In this document: positions 26,788-35,366 of the stretch, in pieces
How positions within the stretch are numbered: the stretch's first letter is position 1
How the letters are laid out: each line of letters starts with the position of its first letter
Source: an archaeon
Lineage (GTDB): Archaea; Thermoplasmatota; Thermoplasmata; Methanomassiliicoccales; Methanomethylophilaceae
NCBI GenBank assembly: GCA_024399155.1
Contig: JAKSHX010000005.1
Coordinates: 1-42,590, forward strand
Length of the DNA: 42,590 nucleotides
Direction: 5' to 3'
Translations under genes and position numbers: made by a program
Notes under the pieces: model-generated
The model's database searches: none
Seen by the model: only the letters and a program-made list of their open reading frames with translations
Told to the model about the DNA's origin: nothing

Positions 26788-26792
26788 TAATA

Positions 26793-27872
26793 ATGGGTGA
26801 TAAAATAGTCATACTGCTGCTCGTAGTAATTGTTGCACTTGTCGGGTCGATTCTCAGTGGTGTCAAGATTGTGCAACCTTATGAACAAGCCATATACATG
26901 AGGCTTGGTAAGTTCATTAGGGTTTTGAATCAGGGTTTAAATTTTGTGTGCCCTCTAATTAATGAAATCGTAAAACTAGATTTGCGTACACAAGTTCTTA
27001 ATGTTCCGCCTCAGGAAGTTATTACTAAAGATAATTCACCGGTTAATATTGATGCAATAATTTATACCAGAGTCACTGACCCCAAAAACGCATTTTTTGA
27101 AGTTGCAAATTATCAAACTGCCACAGTTTATTTGGCGCAAACGTCTCTCAGATCTATAGTCGGAGAAATGGAACTTGATCAAATTCTTTCCAATAGGGAA
27201 AAAATTAACGTTCAGTTAAGAGACGTTCTTGATGAGGCAACCGACAAATGGGGTGTAAAGATCGAAGCGGTTGAAATTAAAGAAGTTAATCCAGCTGCGA
27301 AAGTCAAAGACTCTATGGAAGAACAAACATCCGCTGAAAGACGTAAACGTGCTGCAATTCTTGACGCAGACGGAAAGAAAAGGGCAGCCATTCTAGAGGC
27401 AGAGGGTAAGAGACAATCAATGATCCTGGAAGCAGAGGGTAAGAGACAATCAATGATCCTGGAAGCAGAGGGTAAGAGACTTGCTACCATTTTAGAAAGC
27501 CAGGGTGAGGCTCAGAAACTCCGTATCCTTACGGTAGGCGCTGCAGCGATGGATTCTAAGGCACTGTCCATAATGTCAATGAACACATTGAAATCAATTG
27601 GAGACGGGCAAGCTACGAAAGTATACTTCCCTCTAGAGATGACAAAGGTTGTCGATGCAATATCCCAGTATATGGGGTCTGGAACGTCTATTCCTGATAG
27701 GGAAGTTGCCAACACATCAGACATTGAGGCGGCGGTGGGCAAGGCAGATGATATTCTCGGACCGATTCCATCAGCTTCAGAAATCAAGTCACAAATTTCT
27801 AAAGTCGATGAGAGGATCAATAGAGAAAAAAAGGAAATCGAAACAGTCGTCGAAAACGTTCGAAATGAATAA
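26793..27872 (+). CDS. SPFH/Band 7 (slipin/stomatin) protein
   Basis: A 359-residue membrane scaffold protein. Residues 4-22 are a transmembrane anchor. Residues 22-185 are the SPFH domain (VQPYEQAIYMRLGKFIRVLNQGLNFVCP and so on; LDLRTQVLNVPPQEVITKDN; LRSIVGEMELDQILSNR). From about 186 an Ala/Glu/Lys-rich coiled coil has 11-residue repeats of the type ILEAEGKRQSM, containing a perfect 33-bp DNA duplication. The C-terminus from about 290 is less conserved and acidic. It forms the usual pair with NfeD upstream, and a strong terminator follows. Confidence 0.92.
   Translation: MGDKIVILLLVVIVALVGSILSGVKIVQPYEQAIYMRLGKFIRVLNQGLNFVCPLINEIVKLDLRTQVLNVPPQEVITKDNSPVNIDAIIYTRVTDPKNAFFEVANYQTATVYLAQTSLRSIVGEMELDQILSNREKINVQLRDVLDEATDKWGVKIEAVEIKEVNPAAKVKDSMEEQTSAERRKRAAILDADGKKRAAILEAEGKRQSMILEAEGKRQSMILEAEGKRLATILESQGEAQKLRILTVGAAAMDSKALSIMSMNTLKSIGDGQATKVYFPLEMTKVVDAISQYMGSGTSIPDREVANTSDIEAAVGKADDILGPIPSASEIKSQISKVDERINREKKEIETVVENVRNE
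27401..27480 (+). repeat. 33-bp tandem repeat within the slipin coiled coil
   Basis: Two identical 33-bp units (27401-27433 and 27434-27466), plus a 14-bp partial third unit to 27480. Each unit encodes 11 residues, EGKRQSMILEA, one hendecad turn of coiled coil. Perfect identity at synonymous sites points to a recent duplication. Confidence 0.9.
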
Positions 27873-27881
27873 ATAAAATAT

Positions 27882-27905
27882 CTGCCCGGAAGGGCAGCAC
27901 TTTTT
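27882..27905 (+). terminator. terminator of the nfeD-slipin operon
   Basis: CTGCCC-GGAA-GGGCAG followed by CACTTTTT, starting 10 bp after the slipin stop. A six-bp GC-rich stem with a T5 tract. Confidence 0.75.
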
Positions 27906-27949
27906 CTAGTGATAAAGATAGTTGTAGTGTGGTTTGACGGTATACAATC

Positions 27950-28597
27950 ATGGTAAAGGTATCCTCTTCAATATTGTCATGTGATTTTTCTAAATTGGGT
28001 AAGGAGATTGAAAAGTTAGAAAAGGCTGGTACTGACTGGATACACCTGGATGTAATGGACGGAATGTTTGTTCCTAATATCACTATCGGGTCTCCCGTTA
28101 TCAAAGCCATCAGAAAGATAACAACGTTACCATTTGATGTTCATTTAATGATTGAAAAACCAGAGAGGTACATTGATGATTTTGTCAAAGCTGGTTCAAA
28201 TTATCTCACTGTACATGTTGAAGCGACAGATGACATTATGGCTACTATTAACAAAATACATGATTATGGTGTAAACGCTGGAATATCCGTCAACCCTGAA
28301 ACACCGGTCTGTATGTTAAATGAGTACCTTGATAAAGTAGATTTGGTACTGGTAATGGCTGTTCATCCAGGATTTGGAGGACAAACATTTCGCGAGGAGG
28401 AACTTTCAAAAATATCTTATCTGAAGGACTATAAAAAGGAACATAACCTAAAATATGATATATCGGTCGATGGTGGGATCAATAGTAGAACTGGTAGAAA
28501 ATGTGTCGATGCTGGTGCCACCGTTTTAACTGCAGGAAGTTACCTCTTCAACACAAAAAACATAATGTCTGAAATATCTCTCTGGCACAGCTACTAA
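27950..28597 (+). CDS. rpe: ribulose-phosphate 3-epimerase
   Basis: A 215-residue TIM-barrel enzyme interconverting ribulose 5-phosphate and xylulose 5-phosphate. Motifs are SSSILSCDFSKLGKEI, the metal and catalytic site HLDVMDGMFVPNIT, FDVHLMIEKP, VMAVHPGFGGQ, and DISVDGGINSRT. Length is typical. It stands alone, rightward, between the nfeD-slipin terminator and a 400-bp gap. In an archaeon it suggests a partial non-oxidative pentose phosphate route. Confidence 0.95.
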   Translation: MVKVSSSILSCDFSKLGKEIEKLEKAGTDWIHLDVMDGMFVPNITIGSPVIKAIRKITTLPFDVHLMIEKPERYIDDFVKAGSNYLTVHVEATDDIMATINKIHDYGVNAGISVNPETPVCMLNEYLDKVDLVLVMAVHPGFGGQTFREEELSKISYLKDYKKEHNLKYDISVDGGINSRTGRKCVDAGATVLTAGSYLFNTKNIMSEISLWHSY

Positions 28598-28995
28598 TTA
28601 AGTGGTATCATTTTGGACATGTTAGTAATCGAAATGTGTATTGGGTGTAGTGCGAGTTAAGGTTTATTAAATTTGTTTGTTTTTTCATTTTAAATATTGT
28701 TGATCTTTGCTAGAAGAGACGTTGTCATACAGACGCACATACGTTGCGAAATTGAGTGAGAACGTAATTTCGAATTCAAGGAATTAACTTTAGAGGTTTA
28801 TAGTGCTAATTTTGACAATAAGTGCTAAATTTACACATACAAAAATGCAAAAAAAGAAGTAAGGTTACCTTGAAACCTTTCAAATTTGTTATATGGGGGG
28901 ACGAATCCGATGTGCCTATACTGAATTAGCACTATCCAACACACCGCTTATATACAAAACGCTAAGTTAATATTATCGTTTGACATGTTATATTT
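28598..28995. other. 400-bp intergenic region before the membrane peptide and fen
   Basis: AT-rich. A direct repeat AGTGCTAA occurs at about 28801 and 28821, and its inverse TTAGCACT near 28926. It should contain the promoter of the downstream pair. No ORF or RNA gene is convincing. Confidence 0.4.
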
Positions 28996-29187
28996 ATGTT
29001 GAGTGGAAGAAACGGTTTCTTGCTAAGTAATTTTGCTCTTTCAACAATCGTTTTCGCCGTACTTATTATCATATTTGCAGTTTGTGCGCTATCTAGAGTG
29101 GATATATGGGTTGATGTATTGATATTGATAGTCATGATGACAGTTGGGTTTTTTGGTATTCTTCCTCATATATCTGAAGAAGAGTAG
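28996..29187 (+). CDS. small two-helix membrane protein upstream of fen
   Basis: A 63-residue protein with two predicted membrane helices, at about residues 13-32 (ALSTIVFAVLIIIFAVCAL) and 37-56 (WVDVLILIVMMTVGFFGIL), joined by a short loop RVDI. The tail is acidic (HISEEE). No family is recognised. It ends in TAG nine bases before the fen ATG and in the same frame; the TAG overlaps the GAGGTG ribosome-binding site of fen. Co-transcription with fen is likely. Confidence 0.6.
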   Translation: MLSGRNGFLLSNFALSTIVFAVLIIIFAVCALSRVDIWVDVLILIVMMTVGFFGILPHISEEE

Positions 29188-29196
29188 AGGTGCGGC

Positions 29197-30225
29197 ATGG
29201 GAGTTAATCTCTCTAGTTTAATCGAACCGGAAAATATAGAACTCTTAGACCTCTGCGGGAAGACTATTGCAATAGATGCATACAACACAGTATATCAGTT
29301 CCTTTCAATAATTAGACAACCAGATGGTCATCCTCTCACTGATAGCAATGGAAGAATAACGTCACATTTATCAGGGCTCTTTTATAGAACAGTTAGTCTC
29401 ATTGAGGCAGGAATAGAACCTTCCTTTATTTTTGATGGTAAACCACATGAACTTAAAATGAATACACTGGTTGAACGAAAAAAAAGAAGAGAAAACGCAG
29501 AGAAAGAATGGGAACAAGCCGTCAAAGATGGAGATAAAAGAAGGGCATTTACCAAAGCCCAACAAACATCCAGAATAACTCCAGAAATCCTGGATTCATC
29601 AATAAAATTACTGCATCTCATGGGTATCCCAGTAGTATATGCACCAAATGATGGAGAAGCTCAGGGAGCATATATGTGCTCTAAAGGTGATGTCTGGGCA
29701 TCAGCATCCCAGGATTTTGATTCATTATTATTCGGAGCTCCTAAGCTTGTAAGGAATATAACAATTACAGGAAGAAGAAAAATTCCTGGAAAAGATCTTT
29801 ATAGGGATGTTAAAACAGAACTTATTGACTCTGCTGAATTCTTAGAAAAATTAGGTATAACAAGAGAGCAACTAGTAGATATTTGCATACTTATGGGAAC
29901 AGATTTTAACACTGGTATATACGGAATAGGCTCTAGGAAGGGACTTAAACTCATTAAAGATTATGGTAATATTGAAAATGTGCTGAAACACATAGGTCAA
30001 GAAATTCCGATGTACCAGGAGGTCAGAGATATTTTTCTTAATGGAGAATATTCCAACAATTATGACCTCAGGCTCAAAGAAATGGACCGTGACGGCATTA
30101 TAGAATTTTTAACTGACTATAATTTTTCAAAGGAACGTGTAGAGTCTACTTTAGATAAAATAGACGACTCTAGAAAAATCAATATCGCCAAAAAACAACA
30201 AAAATCTCTTGACACTTGGTTTTAA
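29197..30225 (+). CDS. fen: flap endonuclease 1 (FEN1)
   Basis: A 342-residue structure-specific nuclease of Okazaki fragment maturation and repair. The N (XPG-N) region contains IAIDAYNTVYQF and SFIFDGKPHELK. The I (XPG-I) region has VYAPNDGEAQGAYM and ASQDFDSLLFG, supplying acidic metal ligands. A helix-hairpin-helix follows (ILMGTDFNTGIYGIGSRKGLKLIKDYG). The C-terminal QKSLDTWF is a PCNA-binding PIP box. SD GAGGTG lies just before ATG 29197. Its stop abuts that of the convergent DUF126-Nudix gene with no gap. Confidence 0.97.
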   Translation: MGVNLSSLIEPENIELLDLCGKTIAIDAYNTVYQFLSIIRQPDGHPLTDSNGRITSHLSGLFYRTVSLIEAGIEPSFIFDGKPHELKMNTLVERKKRRENAEKEWEQAVKDGDKRRAFTKAQQTSRITPEILDSSIKLLHLMGIPVVYAPNDGEAQGAYMCSKGDVWASASQDFDSLLFGAPKLVRNITITGRRKIPGKDLYRDVKTELIDSAEFLEKLGITREQLVDICILMGTDFNTGIYGIGSRKGLKLIKDYGNIENVLKHIGQEIPMYQEVRDIFLNGEYSNNYDLRLKEMDRDGIIEFLTDYNFSKERVESTLDKIDDSRKINIAKKQQKSLDTWF

Positions 30226-31038
30226 TCAGTTATTCAATAGTTTCTTAATAATTTCGACCGTTTTGTCTACAAGATCTAGTTGAGCCAGTTCGTTATAGTC
30301 TACAAATTTATATTTATCATTCTCGAAATTTGGCTTTGCATTTTGATTTTCTATGTAAAATAAAAACGGGATAATTTTCCAGATAGTTCTGTCCTCTCTG
30401 ACAAAAATTGGATCTATTGTTTTAACAGAATGACTGAATTTTATACCAGTTTCTTCATAAATCTCTCTCATTGCAGCAAACTCTGGCTTTTCATTTGACT
30501 TTATCTTTCCTGAGCAGAGTCCCCACGTGCCGGAATGTGAATACATATTTGGTGAACGCTTAAATGTCAAAATTTTTTCGTTCATTATGATTACTGAAGA
30601 AACACATTCAATAACTTCTATATCTTTAATTTCAACAGTACCGGAATTGGCGTCAACAACAACTTTGTCGCCATCATTAATTAAGTCTGTATCAATCATA
30701 TCAACCATTGGAATAGAGGATATCACTGCGCCGGTAGCGATTATAATTTCGGCAAATGTATTGATTATTGCTTTTGGTGCGTTGCCGTGAACTTTTAGGT
30801 CATACATAACAAAAGAACCAACCGTGCTACCTTTTCCACTGGGAAATACCAATATTTTGTCAGCAACACTACATCTATCTCCCCTTATCTTTAAATCGCC
30901 AGTTACTGGGTCTACTTCACCAAGAAAACTTAATGGCTTATCCAATTTGAGTACAGTACCAGTAACTATTCCTCTGCAGATGCTCCTTCCGGGGATCTTC
31001 AGTATACCACCTTCAGTAATTGTGTAATATCTTTGCAC
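30226..31038 (-). CDS. phosphomevalonate dehydratase small subunit (DUF126) fused to a Nudix domain
   Basis: A 270-residue fusion. Residues about 10-138 are the aconitase-X swivel domain (DUF126): IPGRSICRGIVTGTVLKLDKPLSFLG, then FPSGKGSTVGSFVMYDL with the conserved Ser, and APKAIINTFAEIIIATGAV. Residues about 145-270 are a Nudix hydrolase with an intact box, GX5EX7REIYEETGI (starting GKIKSNEKPEF). The small subunit completes phosphomevalonate dehydratase with the large subunit, whose gene overlaps it by 40 bp. The Nudix partner should act on a diphosphate; whether it works on pathway intermediates such as isopentenyl diphosphate or is a housekeeping MutT-like unit is unknown. Confidence 0.85.
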   Translation of the reverse strand: MQRYYTITEGGILKIPGRSICRGIVTGTVLKLDKPLSFLGEVDPVTGDLKIRGDRCSVADKILVFPSGKGSTVGSFVMYDLKVHGNAPKAIINTFAEIIIATGAVISSIPMVDMIDTDLINDGDKVVVDANSGTVEIKDIEVIECVSSVIIMNEKILTFKRSPNMYSHSGTWGLCSGKIKSNEKPEFAAMREIYEETGIKFSHSVKTIDPIFVREDRTIWKIIPFLFYIENQNAKPNFENDKYKFVDYNELAQLDLVDKTVEIIKKLLNN

Positions 31039-32171
31039 ATTACTTTCTGTGAACAGAGAGTTTGAAGATAATTGCCGGCTTTACAAGAATTTGTACCAGT
31101 ACAAGAAAACGATTTCTCAATGGGAGAAACAACCATACAGGTATCTGTCAAAACTAGTCCGAATTCTTCTATGATTTTTACGTCTTCATGACATTTTTCT
31201 TTAACTGCACTGGAAGTGCAAAACCATATCTCAACATCTTTTTTCTTTTTCTTACTCCTAATCATCAATGCAATTTCATGTATCTCTTTCTCAGTTAAAT
31301 GAGGACATCCTAACGAAATTAACTGTATATCATCAGTTGTATTCAACTTGTCATAAGCCTCCTTTAATTCATCTTTTCCAACATAAATCACTTCTAATTC
31401 ATCAATATCGAAATCTGCATATTCAGGCGTTACACCATCAACATGAAACATCGCCACTGAGCCTGATGATGCCATAGCTCCAGCCATAGTTTTAGCTTCC
31501 TCTAACCCAGGTTTTATTCCTCTAAAATAAGGAATCTTATTACCTATAATCGAACCCACTGCCTGCCCTAGTAATGAATATTCGAATACAGATCCACCAA
31601 TGTTTACATCGATAACTACATCAGGCTTTCTATTCTTCTTCAAATGTAATCCATAATTTGCGGTTTTTCCTAAAATTGCCGCAGCTAATGCTCCGGGTCC
31701 ACCTTCCCTATTAGTTCTGGCCCCTATCATAGAATTAACGTACGATAATGCAGAAGATTCTGCCCAGGCGACATGATCCCCTAACTTGGGTACATTTACA
31801 CCAGTATACGGTGTACAAGAACACGTGGTGTTGACTCCCATGGATTTGTATAATTCTATTATACGTAGCTGTTTCTTGGCAAAATCCTCAGATATATGCA
31901 TTTCTGACCATCTATTTCTGTCCATTCCGACAGGATTGAGCGTTGATTTTACCTTTACTTTGGCGCCACCTTTTACAACATCTTCTAAATAAATGAGTCC
32001 CCCATCACCAATGGTTTTGTACGATGCACCTGACAAATGAGCTGAAGTAATATTTACAAGATCCTCTGCACCGTATATTTTACCGATTGCAGTTATGAGT
32101 TCCATTGCTTTGCGGGCACTTTCTCCTGACTCACCTTTAAGGATCGCCTCTTCATCTTTCGTGAGGTTCAT
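30999..32171 (-). CDS. phosphomevalonate dehydratase large subunit (aconitase X catalytic domain, DUF521)
   Basis: A 390-residue protein of the aconitase-X family. In archaea the two-subunit enzyme dehydrates mevalonate 5-phosphate to trans-anhydromevalonate 5-phosphate in the archaeal mevalonate pathway (described first in Aeropyrum). Signatures visible are TSAHLSGASYKTIGDGGL, NPVGMDRNRW, TCSCTPYTGVNVP with cluster Cys, SSALSYVNSMIGARTNREGGPGA, and late SCTGTNSCKAGNYL. The iron-sulfur Cys set is complete by eye. Overlap with the small-subunit gene shows co-translation. The expected decarboxylase (UbiD-type) and isopentenyl phosphate kinase are not in the window. Confidence 0.9.
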   Translation of the reverse strand: MNLTKDEEAILKGESGESARKAMELITAIGKIYGAEDLVNITSAHLSGASYKTIGDGGLIYLEDVVKGGAKVKVKSTLNPVGMDRNRWSEMHISEDFAKKQLRIIELYKSMGVNTTCSCTPYTGVNVPKLGDHVAWAESSALSYVNSMIGARTNREGGPGALAAAILGKTANYGLHLKKNRKPDVVIDVNIGGSVFEYSLLGQAVGSIIGNKIPYFRGIKPGLEEAKTMAGAMASSGSVAMFHVDGVTPEYADFDIDELEVIYVGKDELKEAYDKLNTTDDIQLISLGCPHLTEKEIHEIALMIRSKKKKKDVEIWFCTSSAVKEKCHEDVKIIEEFGLVLTDTCMVVSPIEKSFSCTGTNSCKAGNYLQTLCSQKVMCKDITQLLKVVY

Positions 32172-32328
32172 GAGTTACCTGATGTACCTTTATTAATAAG
32201 TCATTGACTAATGTTCCTATCATCTTTCTACATCGGCCCGTGTTCATAAGCGCGAATGGTTATAAAGCAAATGTTTATAACACGACTAGTTGAGGGCAGT
32301 TACAGCCCTATTAACGGAGAGACTCGTG

Positions 32329-35300
32329 ATGATAAAACAAGTCCGTGAAAATTATGTCGCACCGACAATAGAAAAAGAGATTCGCGATTACTGGGATTTT
32401 TCAGATGCATACCATAAAGTGAAAGATTATCGAGCAAACGGGGAAAAATTCTACTTTGTCGATGGCCCGCCGTATACATCGGGACATGTTCACATGGGAA
32501 CGGCACTTAATAAAACCATCAAAGATATCTTGCTAAGGTATTGGAGGATGAATGGATACAATGTTCGTGACCAGCCGGGATTTGATATGCACGGGCTTCC
32601 AATTGAGGTTCAAGTTGAGAAAAAGATCAACGTGCCTGGAAGAGTAAACAAAAACGGACGATCTGATGAAGTTGGCATCAGATCCAAAAAGGAAATTGAA
32701 AGCATTGTCGGTATTGATAACTTCGTCAATGCTTGTGAACATCATGCTCTCACACTTCATGAAGAGATGACCAAAGAATTTAAAGATCTGGGCGTGTGGA
32801 TGGATTGGGAACACCCATACCAAACGATCAAAAACGACTACATAGAATCTGCATGGTGGACCATTCAAAAAGCAGACGAAAAAGGACTTCTTGACTCATC
32901 TAGTAGGGTAGTTGCATGGTGTCCAAGATGTGAGACTGCACTGGCTGAAGCTGAAATTGAGTATTGGGATGAAAATGACCCCTCAGTCATGATAAAATTT
33001 CAACTCATCGATGACCCGTCTACATCATTATTGATATGGACGACTACTCCATGGACTATTCCTGCTAATCTGGCAGTATCAGTACATCCAAACATGGCGT
33101 ATGTTAAAGCTATGTTTACCGATGGAAAAAAATTCGATAAAATCATTTGCATGGAATCTCAAGCAAACTATGTAATGAAAAAGGGAGGATTTTCATCTTT
33201 TACTGTATTGGAAAGATACAATGGTAAAGATATGGTCGGAATGGCTTACAAACCCCCATTTGATATCGATCCAAAATTGTTATGTGAATCTGATTATCTT
33301 TTCAAAATAGTAAACGCAGACTATGTGGAGCAAGATAATACTGGTCTTGTACACACGGCACCAGGGTTTGGTCCGGATGATTACGAAACTGGAAGTAAAT
33401 ACGGTATCATGCCATTCTGTCCAGTTGAAGAATCTGGAAGATATACAGATGAATTCCCTATGATGGCTGGTCGAAAAGTGAAAACTGTCAACGATGATAT
33501 CATAGAATATCTCGATAGAAAGGGATTCCTCTTCAATTCTGAAAAAATTAAACACAGATATGGACACTGTTGGAGATGTAAAACTTCAATCATCTATAGG
33601 AATACTAGACAATGGTTTCTCTCGATACCGAAAGTCAAAGAAAAGATGATTGAAGAAATTGATAGAGTTAAATGGATACCTGAATGGGCAGGTTCTACCA
33701 GAGAAAAAAATTGGGTAGACGGCGCTAGAGACTGGTGCATATCGAGACAAAGATACTGGGGTATCCCCATACCAGTTTGGAAATGTATTTGCGGAGAAAA
33801 AAAAGTTATTGGACAAATCTCAGAGCTTAAGGATGGTGACGGATACGTAGATGGTATGAATCTACATAGACCTTGGATTGATAGAATTACATTCAGGTGT
33901 CCCAAATGTAACAATGTGATGAAAAGGGTGCCAGACATTCTCGATGTGTGGTTTGATTCTGGAATTGCAGCATGGGCGTCAATGGGGTACCCAGCTAAAA
34001 AAGATGAGTTCAATAAATGGTGGCCGTGTAAATTTATCGTTGAGGCACATGATCAAACTAGAGGATGGTTCTATTCACAACTTGGAGCGGGTGTGATTTC
34101 ATTTGACAGGGCACCGTATGACGAAGTGATGATGCATGCATGGATCCTCGATACAAAAGGACAAAAAATGTCTAAATCATTGGGCAATGTAGTCGAGCCA
34201 AAGGAAGTAGCTTTAGAATTCGGCGCTGATGCCATGAGATTATATTCTATTAAAGCAAACCCTCCTTGGGACAATACGTGTTTTCAGTGGGATACCAAAA
34301 AGAATCCACCTATGAAGGATGGACCAAAAAATGCGTGGAAAACCCTAAACATATTTTGGAACGTCGTAAAATTTGCCACTATGTATATGGAAATTGATAA
34401 TTTTGATTTTAAGAAGTACAGTCCTTCCAATATGGAACAACATTTTAGACCTGAGGATCACTGGATATTCTCACGCACAGAAAAAATGAAAGCATCTGTG
34501 ACAGAATGCATAGAGTCGAGGGAATTACATAAAGCTGCACGTGCCATCGAAGACTATATAATAAAAGATCTATCAAAATGGTACGTCAAACTTATTAGAG
34601 ATAGAAGTTGGACTGAGGATGATGACTCACAGATTGATAAATTTGCATCATACTGTGCGTTGTACTACTCGATTATGCAAACCGTACTTGTGATGGCCCC
34701 GTTTACTCCACACATTTCAGAGGAGATTTACCAACACGTAAGTGGAGAACGACTCACTGTCCATATGGAAGATTGGCCCGCTGTAAATACGTCATATATA
34801 CGTAATGATCTCGAGGCTAACATGAGTGTCATTCAAGAGTTGGTCGAAAATATAGCTACTGAGAGAGCAAAAATGGGCAGTAAACTTAGGTGGCCTCTTA
34901 AACAAGTATATGTCTGTGGGAGAAACCAATCTGCGAATAACGCCATACAAATGTTCGAGGATATTTTGAAGCAGCAAAGCAATGTAAAAAATGTTGTCTA
35001 CGTTATGCCAGAAGATATACCAGAAAACAAAGAACTTTGTACCTATAGCGAAGGACAAATAGCCATAGACTTCGACGTAACACCAGAAATAGAGGCGGAA
35101 GGATACGCCAGAGAGTTGATTAGAAGGATTCAACAAATGCGTAAAGATATGAAGTTAAATATCGAACAATTCATAGATATTCAGGTAAGCGCTGATGAAC
35201 GTCTTGTAGAATTTTTCAGAACTTGGGAAAATGTTATAGCCATAGAGGTTAGAGCAAAATCAATAGAATTCACCAAACCTGTTGAAGGAATGAAATGCTG

Positions 35301-35346
35301 GGACATTGTTGGAAAAAATGTTAAGGTTGCAGTCACCCAGGTTTGA
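32329..35346 (+). CDS. ileS: isoleucyl-tRNA synthetase
   Basis: A 1005-residue class I synthetase. The HIGH-type motif is PPYTSGHVHMGTALN near residue 45, and the KMSKS motif is KGQKMSKSLGN near residue 615. The CP1 editing domain (LIWTTTPWTIPANLAVSVHP) and WFDSGIAAWASMGYP are present. A zinc-type cluster CWRCKTS lies in the middle. The ATG at 32329 has GGAGA about nine nt upstream and gives the family start MIKQVRENYVAPTIEKEI; the longer frame from 32290 is not needed. A TATA-like TTTATAACAC sits near 32273. It is convergent with tcdA. Confidence 0.97.
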   Translation: MIKQVRENYVAPTIEKEIRDYWDFSDAYHKVKDYRANGEKFYFVDGPPYTSGHVHMGTALNKTIKDILLRYWRMNGYNVRDQPGFDMHGLPIEVQVEKKINVPGRVNKNGRSDEVGIRSKKEIESIVGIDNFVNACEHHALTLHEEMTKEFKDLGVWMDWEHPYQTIKNDYIESAWWTIQKADEKGLLDSSSRVVAWCPRCETALAEAEIEYWDENDPSVMIKFQLIDDPSTSLLIWTTTPWTIPANLAVSVHPNMAYVKAMFTDGKKFDKIICMESQANYVMKKGGFSSFTVLERYNGKDMVGMAYKPPFDIDPKLLCESDYLFKIVNADYVEQDNTGLVHTAPGFGPDDYETGSKYGIMPFCPVEESGRYTDEFPMMAGRKVKTVNDDIIEYLDRKGFLFNSEKIKHRYGHCWRCKTSIIYRNTRQWFLSIPKVKEKMIEEIDRVKWIPEWAGSTREKNWVDGARDWCISRQRYWGIPIPVWKCICGEKKVIGQISELKDGDGYVDGMNLHRPWIDRITFRCPKCNNVMKRVPDILDVWFDSGIAAWASMGYPAKKDEFNKWWPCKFIVEAHDQTRGWFYSQLGAGVISFDRAPYDEVMMHAWILDTKGQKMSKSLGNVVEPKEVALEFGADAMRLYSIKANPPWDNTCFQWDTKKNPPMKDGPKNAWKTLNIFWNVVKFATMYMEIDNFDFKKYSPSNMEQHFRPEDHWIFSRTEKMKASVTECIESRELHKAARAIEDYIIKDLSKWYVKLIRDRSWTEDDDSQIDKFASYCALYYSIMQTVLVMAPFTPHISEEIYQHVSGERLTVHMEDWPAVNTSYIRNDLEANMSVIQELVENIATERAKMGSKLRWPLKQVYVCGRNQSANNAIQMFEDILKQQSNVKNVVYVMPEDIPENKELCTYSEGQIAIDFDVTPEIEAEGYARELIRRIQQMRKDMKLNIEQFIDIQVSADERLVEFFRTWENVIAIEVRAKSIEFTKPVEGMKCWDIVGKNVKVAVTQV

Positions 35347-35366
35347 AAATTTTGCGTACACCTACG

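Noticed and set aside
28801-28935. AGTGCTAA direct and inverted repeats in the gap before fen
   Set aside because: Short and AT-rich; no clear spacing or conservation can be judged from one sequence.
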